From: an uncultured Bacillota bacterium
GTDB lineage: Bacteria; Bacillota; Dehalobacteriia; UBA7702
DNA length: 64,000 bases
Assembly: GCA_934702375.1 (NCBI GenBank)
Contig: CAKUYE010000001.1
Span: 237,940-301,939, forward strand
Reading direction: 5' to 3'
This document shows, in pieces, positions 29,046 through 35,999 of this stretch (position 1 is its first letter; each line of letters opens with the position of its first letter). The notes beneath the pieces were generated by a model. It was not told the DNA's origin, searched no databases, and saw nothing but the letters and a program-made list of their open reading frames with translations. A program made the position numbers and the translations under genes.

Positions 29046-29106
29046 TGCAAATATTTTTGCTGCAAATCATTTTGCATTTCACATAAAAATAGCAAAATAA
29101 TTTGCA
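29046..29106. promoter_or_regulatory. Three TGCAAA-N4-TTTGCA operator sites for the adjacent regulator
   Basis: Inverted repeats at 29046-29061 (last base off), 29061-29076 (perfect) and 29091-29106 (first base off). Their centres are 15 and 30 bases apart and about 146 bases or more upstream of the mttB1 -12 element. They lie between mttB1 and the divergent regulator at 29124, the usual place for sigma-54 enhancer sites. The binding protein is inferred. Confidence 0.75.
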
Positions 29107-29123
29107 TATTGAGGTGATTTACG

Positions 29124-30635
29124 ATGAAAGATTATGAGAATTCGATCCTTTCTACAAAAAATTTATTGACCATTTTAGAGAATCTTCGCACTGCAATTTA
29201 CATTGTGGACGGAGACGGGAAATTGGTTTTTATCAACGATGCCGCTTTAGAGCTGGAGCATTTCGACAAAGAAGTTGTCATGGGGAAACATCTGGAGGAC
29301 ATCTATGAATATACCGTTTTTCAAAAAGGCTACGATTCCCCAACCTTGGAATGCGTGAAAACAGGTGTTGCCATTCCGGAAAAGAACCTGGAATGGTATG
29401 CTCAAAAAGGTACCGTTGTCAATGCATTTGTTTCCGCAACACCTTTCACCAATGAGGATGGCAGCTGGGACGGAGCTTTCAGTACCGCCGAAAATATCGA
29501 CGCCTTGCGCACCCGCTTAAACGAGCTTGGCACTTTTAAGAAAAAGACCTCCTTTCGGCTAAAAACAAAACAACTAAAGAACGGCACCAGCTACGTTTTT
29601 AACGATATCGTCGGCGAAAGCGACGCCATGAGAAGTACTGTAACCATTGCCAAACGCTTTGCTTCCAAGCAGGCGCCGGTAATGATCTACGGTGAGACCG
29701 GCACCGGGAAGGAGCTTTTTGCTCAGAGCATTCACAATGCAAGCCAATGCTTTTCCGGTCCCTTTGTCCCCATCAACTGCGCTGCTATCCCGGAAACTCT
29801 TTTGGAAAGCATGCTCTTCGGCACTGTAAAAGGAGCCTTTACCGGAGCGATCGACAGCCCCGGTCTCTTTGAAAAGGCCGAGGGTGGTTCCATATTTCTG
29901 GATGAAATCAACTCCATGCCCATTATGCTTCAGGCCAAGCTGCTCCGAGCTTTGCAGGAAAAGGAAGTCCAGCGCATTGGCGACAATAAGATCCGCAAAA
30001 TTGATTGCCGCATCATCAGCGCTACCAATAAGCTGCCGGAGGACGCGATTCGCGATAACGAAATGCGGGAAGATCTCTTTTACCGCTTATCTACCGGCAT
30101 GCTCTGGATCCCCTCCCTCAAGGAGCGTAACGGAGATCTACCCCTGCTCATCGACTATTTCATTGACAAGGCCAACGATGACCTGCATACCAATATCGAA
30201 GGGGTCTCTCCGGAGCTGGAGAAGCTTTTAATGGAATATTACTGGCCGGGAAATGTGCGGGAGCTGGCAAATACCATTGAAAGCGCCGTAAATATGACCT
30301 ACGAGGATGACCGCATCCTTGATGTGCAGCACCTGCCGACCTATCTGAAAAAACACTTTGCCCAAGAGCTGACTCAGCTGCCCAATGCAGCCCAAATCTT
30401 TACTGTAAGGGAAAAGGACGAACGCAAATTCAAGCAATTCCCTACTATGGACTTTGATACCGACATCAATACAATGGTCAATCAATATGAGAAAAGCATT
30501 ATTGAACTGGCACTTTCCGGTTCCCGAGGGAACTTAAGCAAATGCGGAGAGAAGTTAGGAATATCCAGACAGACCCTTACCGCTAAAATCAAGCGGCATC
30601 ACATCGACATCACAAAATATAAAAAAGAATCTTAA
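29124..30635 (+). CDS. Sigma-54-dependent PAS/AAA+/Fis transcriptional activator (copy 1)
   Basis: A 503-residue enhancer-binding protein. An N-terminal PAS domain (~10-120, IYIVDGDGKLVFINDAALEL) probably senses a small ligand, and there is no phospho-receiver domain. The AAA+ domain has Walker A GETGTGKE near residue 192, the sigma-54-contacting GAFTGA loop near 238, Walker B GGSIFLDEI and the arginine-finger region. A C-terminal Fis helix-turn-helix (NLSKCGEKLGISRQTL) follows. It is divergent from mttB1, with TGCAAA-N4-TTTGCA sites between them, so it probably activates mttB1-BCCT-hydantoinase in response to the substrate. A 19-base-stem terminator overlaps its stop codon. Confidence 0.93.
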   Translation: MKDYENSILSTKNLLTILENLRTAIYIVDGDGKLVFINDAALELEHFDKEVVMGKHLEDIYEYTVFQKGYDSPTLECVKTGVAIPEKNLEWYAQKGTVVNAFVSATPFTNEDGSWDGAFSTAENIDALRTRLNELGTFKKKTSFRLKTKQLKNGTSYVFNDIVGESDAMRSTVTIAKRFASKQAPVMIYGETGTGKELFAQSIHNASQCFSGPFVPINCAAIPETLLESMLFGTVKGAFTGAIDSPGLFEKAEGGSIFLDEINSMPIMLQAKLLRALQEKEVQRIGDNKIRKIDCRIISATNKLPEDAIRDNEMREDLFYRLSTGMLWIPSLKERNGDLPLLIDYFIDKANDDLHTNIEGVSPELEKLLMEYYWPGNVRELANTIESAVNMTYEDDRILDVQHLPTYLKKHFAQELTQLPNAAQIFTVREKDERKFKQFPTMDFDTDINTMVNQYEKSIIELALSGSRGNLSKCGEKLGISRQTLTAKIKRHHIDITKYKKES

Positions 30636-30679
30636 AACAAAGGCAGTTTCAGGATATTCTCTGAAACTGCCTTTGTTTT
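30634..30679 (+). terminator. Intrinsic terminator of regulator 1
   Basis: A 19-base perfect stem (30634-30652 with 30661-30679), eight-base loop, right arm ending in TTTGTTTT. The last T is also the first base of the next sigma-54 promoter. Confidence 0.85.
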
Positions 30680-30694
30680 GGCACGTTTCTTGCA
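30679..30694 (+). promoter_or_regulatory. Sigma-54 promoter, distal, upstream of the MFS gene
   Basis: TGGCACGTTTCTTGCA, a full consensus match, 420 bases before the MFS start and abutting the terminator of regulator 1. Confidence 0.85.
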
Positions 30695-30710
30695 TGTATA
30701 AAGAGTATAG

Positions 30711-30720
30711 GTCGTGAACA
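30711..30720 (+). promoter_or_regulatory. GTCGTGAACA motif, copy b
   Basis: Begins 32 bases after the start of the distal sigma-54 promoter (about +6 to +15) and continues AAATTATT. It has the same offset and extension as copy c. Confidence 0.5.
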
Positions 30721-30791
30721 AATTATTCTACAGCGTATTTTGACGAACAAAGAAAGATACTGTCACAAAATGAAAAATACTGAAATGATTT

Positions 30792-30850
30792 TGAAATTTT
30801 AATTTCATCTTTTCCATTTTTGAAATAAAAATTTCACAATAAAAATTTCA
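30792..30850. promoter_or_regulatory. TGAAAT-N4-ATTTCA operator sites upstream of the MFS promoter
   Basis: Two perfect inverted repeats (30792-30807 and 30821-30836) and a third half-matched site (30835-30850), with centres 29 then 14 bases apart. The last centre is 83 bases before the proximal -12 element. The same motif and spacing precede mttB2, so the regulator at 34428 is the likely binder. The extra repeat TGAAAT at 30781 and ATTTCATGAAAT at 30892-30903 may add weaker contacts. Confidence 0.72.
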
Positions 30851-30911
30851 ATTTCACCTGACTCTTGGAATATTCGGCGCAAAATACCTGTATTTCATGA
30901 AATACATAAAT

Positions 30912-30927
30912 TGGCACGCAAATTGCA
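30912..30927 (+). promoter_or_regulatory. Sigma-54 promoter, proximal, of the MFS gene
   Basis: TGGCACGCAAATTGCA, full consensus match, about 185 bases before the MFS start. The region 30636-31113 has no gene; it holds the terminator, two tandem sigma-54 promoters, operators and GTCGTGAACA motifs. Confidence 0.92.
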
Positions 30928-30943
30928 TTATAAGTAAGTGAAA

Positions 30944-30953
30944 GTCGTGAACA
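30944..30953 (+). promoter_or_regulatory. GTCGTGAACA motif, copy c
   Basis: Begins 32 bases after the start of the proximal sigma-54 promoter, exactly as copy b does for the distal one, and continues AAATTACT. A one-mismatch copy (GCCGTGAACA) lies at 30994-31003 without a promoter at that offset. Confidence 0.5.
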
Positions 30954-31113
30954 AATTACTTTGTCTAAAAAGAAACTGGCATGCCAAACAAAGCCGTGAA
31001 CAAGCTTATCCAAAAGACTTTCTGCGAAATTATCTATCATCTTAACAAACACAAAACAAAGAAACAAAAACGTAAAACTAAATATCGAATGGAAAACAAG
31101 GAGGATTTATCCA

Positions 31114-32376
31114 ATGACAAAATCTAAAGGTTTAAATCGTTGGTTTGTCTTATTTATTTTATCAATCGCCTGCGGGCAGATTTATCAGCTGCCCTATCTG
31201 CGCTACAGCTACTACGATCAGATGCTGGCAGCCTTTGCCGTTACCAACACTCAGTTGGGCACCTTTATGACCGCCTTCGGTCTCGGCTCTCTCGTTTGCT
31301 ACCTCGTTGGCGGCATCGTTGCCATGAAGGTATCGGATAAAGTATTGCTTCCTGCCGGGATGATCCTTACCGGTCTTGCCGGTTTGTGGTTTGCCACCTT
31401 CCCGCCTTATGCTGCTGCATTGTTTATCAGCTTCTTCTGGGCATTTTCTACCTCCCTCATTTTCTGGCCTGCGGTTATCAACTTTGTCCGCGGTCTTGGT
31501 TCCTCCAAAGAACAGGGACGTCTCTTCGGTCTTTTTGAGGGGCTTCGAGGCATCACTGCCACTGTCATCGGTTTGGTTATCGTTGTGATCTTCAATGCTG
31601 CCATGAGCGAATTGGCCGGTCTCCGTACTGTCATTTTGACCTATGCCATCATCGCCATTGTATTAGGCATCATCGTATTTTTCATCGTTCCCAATAACAA
31701 GGCGGAAAAGCAGGCTTTGGCGGAAGCTGCCGGTCAGACCTCTTTGATTGCCGGTTTTGGACAGGCTTTGAAACTTCCCATCACCTGGATCGGCTGCGGC
31801 GTTGTCTTTTTCACCATGATGGTTTTTGACTGCCTTGGCTACACCACTCCCTATCTTACCGGCTGTCTCGGTGCCTCCGCTGCCTTTGCAGCTTCCTTCG
31901 GCACCATCCGTACCTGGGGGCTTCAGTTTGTCGGCGGCACCACCGGCGGTGTGATTGCCGATAAATTAGGTTCTTCTGCAAAAACCCTCATCGGCGGCTT
32001 TGCCGTGATTGCCGCAGGCTTTGTGATTCTCAACCTGCTGCCCCTTAAAGCCAGCATGGTTTGGCCCGCCGCCATCTTCATTCTTGTCTTTGGCTGCGCC
32101 ATCTATGTAAACCGCGGTGTTTACTTCGCTGTTTTGGATGAAGCAAAGGTTCCCGCCAACATCAACGCTGCCGTCGTCGGTATTGTTTCCGCCATCGGCT
32201 TCACTCCCGATGCTTTCATCTATACCATCATCGGTTATTTCCTTGATAAATATCCCGGCGCCACCGGTTACCAGATCACTTACTGGATGGGGGCTGCCTG
32301 CGGTGTCTGCGGTTTGATCTGTGCTCTCATCGCCGTAAAATACATCAAAAAACAAAAGGCTGCCGAAGCAAAATAA
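31114..32376 (+). CDS. MFS transporter
   Basis: A 420-residue protein with twelve predicted helices in two six-helix halves. The N-terminal half carries FMTAFGLGSLVCYLVGG and a short helix 2-3 loop (KVSDKVLLPAG), and the second half begins near residue 220 (PITWIGCGVVFFTMMVF). AAGGAGGA precedes the ATG. Two tandem sigma-54 promoters and TGAAAT-N4-ATTTCA sites lie upstream, so it belongs to the same regulon as mttB2. Plausible roles are uptake of the mttB2 substrate or export of the demethylated product. The substrate is unknown. Codon use is GC-rich at third positions compared with the flanking intergenic DNA, suggesting good expression. Confidence 0.88.
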   Translation: MTKSKGLNRWFVLFILSIACGQIYQLPYLRYSYYDQMLAAFAVTNTQLGTFMTAFGLGSLVCYLVGGIVAMKVSDKVLLPAGMILTGLAGLWFATFPPYAAALFISFFWAFSTSLIFWPAVINFVRGLGSSKEQGRLFGLFEGLRGITATVIGLVIVVIFNAAMSELAGLRTVILTYAIIAIVLGIIVFFIVPNNKAEKQALAEAAGQTSLIAGFGQALKLPITWIGCGVVFFTMMVFDCLGYTTPYLTGCLGASAAFAASFGTIRTWGLQFVGGTTGGVIADKLGSSAKTLIGGFAVIAAGFVILNLLPLKASMVWPAAIFILVFGCAIYVNRGVYFAVLDEAKVPANINAAVVGIVSAIGFTPDAFIYTIIGYFLDKYPGATGYQITYWMGAACGVCGLICALIAVKYIKKQKAAEAK

Positions 32377-32387
32377 CATTAACTCTC

Positions 32388-32419
32388 AAAGGAGCATGCA
32401 AAAAGATGCGTGCTCCTTT
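32388..32419 (+). terminator. Intrinsic terminator of the MFS gene
   Basis: AAAGGAGCA (32388-32396) pairs with TGCTCCTTT (32411-32419), followed by TCTTT. Confidence 0.75.
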
Positions 32420-32467
32420 TCTTTGCTCTGATTTGCTTATTTTAAAGTCATTCCGTATACCTCCGGT

Positions 32468-32683
32468 TTATGCAGAGAGAGGGCAAAACACATGTAAAAG
32501 AAGGATAAGAACCCCTCCACTTCCCCATAAAAAAGGTCCGATTACGACGTTTTTATAAAAGCCATAATCGAACAAAAAATAACCGAAGGAAGAATCCTTT
32601 ATCAAGCTTCCAAAAGCTGCGAATAAGCCCGATATAAAACAAATGAAATAATATAAAAAAGAAAGCAATACTACCAATGCCAC
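32468..32683 (-). CDS. Possible small membrane protein
   Basis: A 71-residue frame from a GTG at 32683 with two strongly hydrophobic segments (about 2-25 and 44-65) around a short loop (LIKDSSFGYFLFDYG). GGGGA seven bases upstream could act as a ribosome site but is also the right arm of the mttB2 terminator. No homologue is recognised, and it lies between two convergent terminators with no promoter of its own. It could be a chance frame. It fills most of the otherwise gene-free stretch 32420-32690. Confidence 0.3.
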   Translation of the reverse strand: MALVVLLSFLYYFICFISGLFAAFGSLIKDSSFGYFLFDYGFYKNVVIGPFLWGSGGVLILLLHVFCPLSA

Positions 32684-32690
32684 ATAAAAA

Positions 32691-32717
32691 TCCCCACACT
32701 CCTTTGGAGTGCAGGGA
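32691..32717 (-). terminator. Intrinsic terminator of mttB2
   Basis: On the minus strand TCCC.TG.CACTCC pairs with GGAGTG.TG.GGGA around AAA, followed by TTTTTAT. Confidence 0.85.
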
Positions 32718-32740
32718 TCTATTCTCTTATTTTTCAGCGA

Positions 32741-34213
32741 TTAGTCTGCCATTTCCGGTAAGGATTTTGCTCTTTCTTCCAGAATCCGGTCAAGTTCCGC
32801 CAAAACAGCATCATCAAGAGGCTGGGGTTTGTAATTCGCCAAGATATCAGCAGTTTTGTTATGGATACGGGTGCGCATGTCGCTGGGATCGAGAATCCAA
32901 CTCTGATAGCTGCGGTGATCCATTAAGGTAGGCTTCCACAGTTCATTGCGGAAATTCGTGAAAGTATGCTCGTGGGTCAGGAACTGACCGCCGGCACCCA
33001 CTTCTTTGATGGCATCAAAGGCCAAAGTATTGTCATTGATTTCAATGCTTTTGGCAATACGGCGAGCATAACCGATAATTTCATCGCAAAGAACGATCTG
33101 TTCCAAAGAACCGCTCATAGCAGAATCAACAAAACCGACATCATGAACGAGATGACCACCGCTCAAAGCATTGGTAAGAACAGCCATGGAAACTTCGATG
33201 GCAGACTGTTCGTCTACTAATTTTGAGTCGGTAACACCACCGGTCTGGATCATCGGCAGATCAAGGTAATGGAAGATATCCGCAACGATATTTTCAGCAA
33301 TGCAGTGTTCCGGTGTACCATAACCACTCTGGCTGGTAGCCATATCAACATTAACGATTACGCAGCCGCCAACGAAAACAGAGCCTTTTTTGATAACCTG
33401 AGAAAGCACGAGACCGCAGAAGACCTCAGCCATACCCATGGCAATACTGCCGGCAACGGTGACCGGTGCAGTGGATCCAAGCTGAGGGCCGGTCATCCAG
33501 ATGGCAGGAAGCCCCAATTCCACGGTATATTCCAGTTTATCACAAAGTCCTTCATTGATCACCAAAGGAGTGATGGGGCATCCGGGGAAAATTGCCATAA
33601 AGGGTTTTTCCACCAACTTATCCATGCCACCGGCAACTGCGGCAGCCATTTCCACTTCGGTTTTGAAATTGTCCACATCAAGACCCCAGGCAATGATGGG
33701 TTTCGTTGTATTGGGGAGCAGCTCCCGCAGTTCTACCACATCGGCAATGCGCTGGTCGCAATCGGAAATCTGAGCAAGACCCATAACGAAATCCACATTG
33801 GGGCAGGCATCGGTCACAAGGGCATTTCTGGCAACATCAGCACGAAGAGAGGGTCTTCTTTTGCCGGTTTCAAAATCATTATAGGAAGGATTGGTCGGGC
33901 CATTCCCATAATAGTTCGCCGTACCGCCGGCACGAATAGCTTCATTACCGTTCCGGTCGTAAAGTACCATTTCCGAGGGGGCGGAAGCAATGGCTTCTTT
34001 TACAATGCTCGTGGGGAATTTTACCATTTCTCCTTCAGCAGTACAACCGGCAGCAACAAGGCGTTCCACCGCTTTGGGATTTTTGATCATCAAGCCGATT
34101 TCAGACATAATCCGCAAGGAAGCTTCGATCAGTTTTTCGCATTCTCCTTCGCTTACCGCATGATATTTGGTTTGGTTCTTTGCATAATAAGAAGTGATTC
34201 CTTCGATAGCCAT
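32741..34213 (-). CDS. MttB-superfamily methylamine:corrinoid methyltransferase homologue, non-pyrrolysine (copy 2)
   Basis: A 490-residue paralogue of the enzyme at 27377, with the same opening (MAIEGI), NYYGNGPTNPSYNDFETG, GGCVIVNVDMATSQSGYGTPEH and LVHDVGFVDS blocks. No amber codon interrupts it. The two copies differ throughout the barrel, so they probably act on different methylated amines. AAAGGAG precedes the ATG. It is driven by the sigma-54 promoter at 34280-34295 and ends at its own terminator, with no co-transcribed corrinoid protein or activator. As for copy 1, methyl acceptor proteins must be encoded elsewhere. Confidence 0.9.
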   Translation of the reverse strand: MAIEGITSYYAKNQTKYHAVSEGECEKLIEASLRIMSEIGLMIKNPKAVERLVAAGCTAEGEMVKFPTSIVKEAIASAPSEMVLYDRNGNEAIRAGGTANYYGNGPTNPSYNDFETGKRRPSLRADVARNALVTDACPNVDFVMGLAQISDCDQRIADVVELRELLPNTTKPIIAWGLDVDNFKTEVEMAAAVAGGMDKLVEKPFMAIFPGCPITPLVINEGLCDKLEYTVELGLPAIWMTGPQLGSTAPVTVAGSIAMGMAEVFCGLVLSQVIKKGSVFVGGCVIVNVDMATSQSGYGTPEHCIAENIVADIFHYLDLPMIQTGGVTDSKLVDEQSAIEVSMAVLTNALSGGHLVHDVGFVDSAMSGSLEQIVLCDEIIGYARRIAKSIEINDNTLAFDAIKEVGAGGQFLTHEHTFTNFRNELWKPTLMDHRSYQSWILDPSDMRTRIHNKTADILANYKPQPLDDAVLAELDRILEERAKSLPEMAD

Positions 34214-34258
34214 AGTAATTAATCTCCTTTTGTTTTTTAAGTCGTTTTAAGAAACTTT

Positions 34259-34268
34259 GTCGTGAACA
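34259..34268 (+). promoter_or_regulatory. GTCGTGAACA motif, copy d
   Basis: Has the same position and orientation relative to the mttB2 promoter as copy a has to mttB1: 11 bases separate it from the TGCAA of the -12 element. Confidence 0.5.
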
Positions 34269-34279
34269 CTTTTATTTAA

Positions 34280-34295
34280 TGCAAAAACCGTGCCA
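34280..34295 (-). promoter_or_regulatory. Sigma-54 promoter of mttB2
   Basis: Reads TGGCACGGTTTTTGCA on the minus strand, full consensus. The leader to the ATG is about 55 bases. Confidence 0.92.
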
Positions 34296-34356
34296 AAAAA
34301 TTTTGTTTTATTTAGCAGGGATTTTTCGATTCATGTCAAAATCTATTAAGGTATTT

Positions 34357-34414
34357 TGAAATTTTTATTGGACAATTTTTATTTCAAAAAGCAAAAATAG
34401 AAATTTATATTTCA
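34357..34414. promoter_or_regulatory. TGAAAT-N4-ATTTCA operator sites between mttB2 and regulator 2
   Basis: Sites at 34357-34372 (TGAAAT-TTTT-ATTGGA), 34371-34386 (weak left half, perfect ATTTCA) and 34399-34414 (AGAAAT-TTAT-ATTTCA). Centres are 14 and 28 bases apart. The nearest centre is 83 bases from the mttB2 -12 element, the same order and distances as upstream of the MFS gene. The last site abuts the ribosome site of regulator 2, so it may also limit that gene. Confidence 0.7.
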
Positions 34415-34427
34415 TTTCGGAGGAAAA

Positions 34428-35915
34428 ATGAAAGAGAATATCATCACAAAAGAACTTCTTATCGATATCATTGAGCATTTTTATGCAGCAGTATACATCA
34501 TCGATGAAAAAGGGAATATGCTGTACCTGAACCGCGCCGCAGAAGCAATGGATCAACTGGAAAGAGAAAAGGTCATTGGGAAAAATCTTGCGGAGATCTA
34601 TTCCAACACTGTATTCCAGGACAATATGAACTCACCCTGTCTGGATTCCCTGGAAACAGGAAAACCCCATATTCAGGAAAACCTAGAATGGTATTTGGCA
34701 GACGGCACCAGAGTCAATGCCATTACCAGCACATATCCATTATTGGAAAACGGCGAAACAAAAGGGGTTTATGCCATCTCTGAGGATGTTGATAAGCTGC
34801 GCAAGCACTTAATCAAGCAAGGCGCCTTTCACACAAAAAAATCCTACCGCTTACGCAATAAAGTGTTAAAAAACGGCACGCAATATGTTTTTAACGATAT
34901 CATCGGTGAAAGTGAAATTATAAAAAATACGATTCTTATTGCCCGACGTTTCGCTTCCAAAAAATTGCCAGTGATGATCTATGGAGAAACCGGTACCGGC
35001 AAAGAGCTTTTCGCCCAAAGCATCCACAACGCCAGCTCCTTTGTTTCCGGCCCCTTTGTCCCCATTAACTGCGCCGCCATTCCGGAAAACCTTCTGGAAA
35101 GTATGCTTTTCGGCACAGTAAAAGGCGCTTTTACCGGAGCCGTCGATACCCCCGGGCTTTTTGAAAAAGCCGAAGGTGGCTCCATCTTTTTGGATGAAAT
35201 CAATTCCATGCCCATTATGCTCCAGGCCAAACTGCTCCGAGCCTTGCAGGAAAAAGAAGTCCAGCGCATTGGCGACACCAAGATCCGCAAAATCAACTGT
35301 CGCATTATCAGTGCCACCAATAAGCTGCCCTCCGAAGCCATCCAAGATAATGAACTGCGAGAAGATCTTTACTATCGCCTTTCCACCGGCATGGTTTGGT
35401 TACCAAACTTGAGGGAACGAGGGGATGATATCGATCTTCTTATAAATTATTACATCGAACGAAGCAATGAGGAGCAAGATGCCAATATCGTAGCAACATC
35501 ACAGGAGCTTCGCCAACTCCTTCACGCCTATTTTTGGCCCGGAAACGTGCGAGAGCTAGCCAACGTTATCGAAAGCGCCATGAATATGACAGCCGATGGT
35601 GAAACGACCTTGGACGTGCGACATTTGCCAACCTATTTAAAGCAGCATTTCAGTGAGGAAATCAGCAATATTCCCCAGGCTCAAGATATTTTCTACCTTC
35701 GCAACGAAGAAAGAAAACACGATACCCCCTACATCAGCCTTTACAGTGATATCAATACCATGGTAGATTCTTATGAAAAAGAGATTCTGCTTTTTGCCAT
35801 TGCCGCAGCCAAAGGAAATATTTCCCGCTGCGCTCGAAAGCTAGGGATATCCAGTCAGAGTCTTACGGTAAAACTGAAAAAATACAATATCAACGCAAAA
35901 AAATACAAGCAATAA
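34428..35915 (+). CDS. Sigma-54-dependent PAS/AAA+/Fis transcriptional activator (copy 2)
   Basis: A 495-residue paralogue of the regulator at 29124. The PAS domain (~5-115, VYIIDEKGNMLYLNRAAEAM) has diverged most. The AAA+ core is nearly identical, with Walker A GETGTGKE near residue 187, GAFTGA near 233 and GGSIFLDEI. The Fis helix-turn-helix (NISRCARKLGISSQSL) differs at recognition-helix positions from copy 1 (SRQTLTAKIKR against SSQSLTVKLKK), which fits the different inverted repeats upstream of their targets. It is divergent from mttB2. AGGAGG-like GGAGGAA precedes the ATG. It probably activates mttB2 and the MFS gene. Confidence 0.93.
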   Translation: MKENIITKELLIDIIEHFYAAVYIIDEKGNMLYLNRAAEAMDQLEREKVIGKNLAEIYSNTVFQDNMNSPCLDSLETGKPHIQENLEWYLADGTRVNAITSTYPLLENGETKGVYAISEDVDKLRKHLIKQGAFHTKKSYRLRNKVLKNGTQYVFNDIIGESEIIKNTILIARRFASKKLPVMIYGETGTGKELFAQSIHNASSFVSGPFVPINCAAIPENLLESMLFGTVKGAFTGAVDTPGLFEKAEGGSIFLDEINSMPIMLQAKLLRALQEKEVQRIGDTKIRKINCRIISATNKLPSEAIQDNELREDLYYRLSTGMVWLPNLRERGDDIDLLINYYIERSNEEQDANIVATSQELRQLLHAYFWPGNVRELANVIESAMNMTADGETTLDVRHLPTYLKQHFSEEISNIPQAQDIFYLRNEERKHDTPYISLYSDINTMVDSYEKEILLFAIAAAKGNISRCARKLGISSQSLTVKLKKYNINAKKYKQ

Positions 35916-35932
35916 ATTAAATTTAACTAAAT

Positions 35933-35971
35933 AAAAGGCTCCGCTGTTTTGAGAAAACAAGCGGAGCTTTT
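35933..35971. terminator. Bidirectional terminator between regulator 2 and the first SLH gene
   Basis: GCTCCGC (35938-35944) pairs with GCGGAGC (35961-35967) with an extended TGTTTT/AAAACA helix. T runs follow on both strands. Confidence 0.8.
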
Positions 35972-35999
35972 CGGATTTCATAAGCTGATTTATTTTTAA

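Noticed and set aside
27377..34213. Pyrrolysine (amber) codons in the MttB-type genes
   Set aside because: Both genes are open from start to stop at ~490 codons, the full family length, with no internal TAG.
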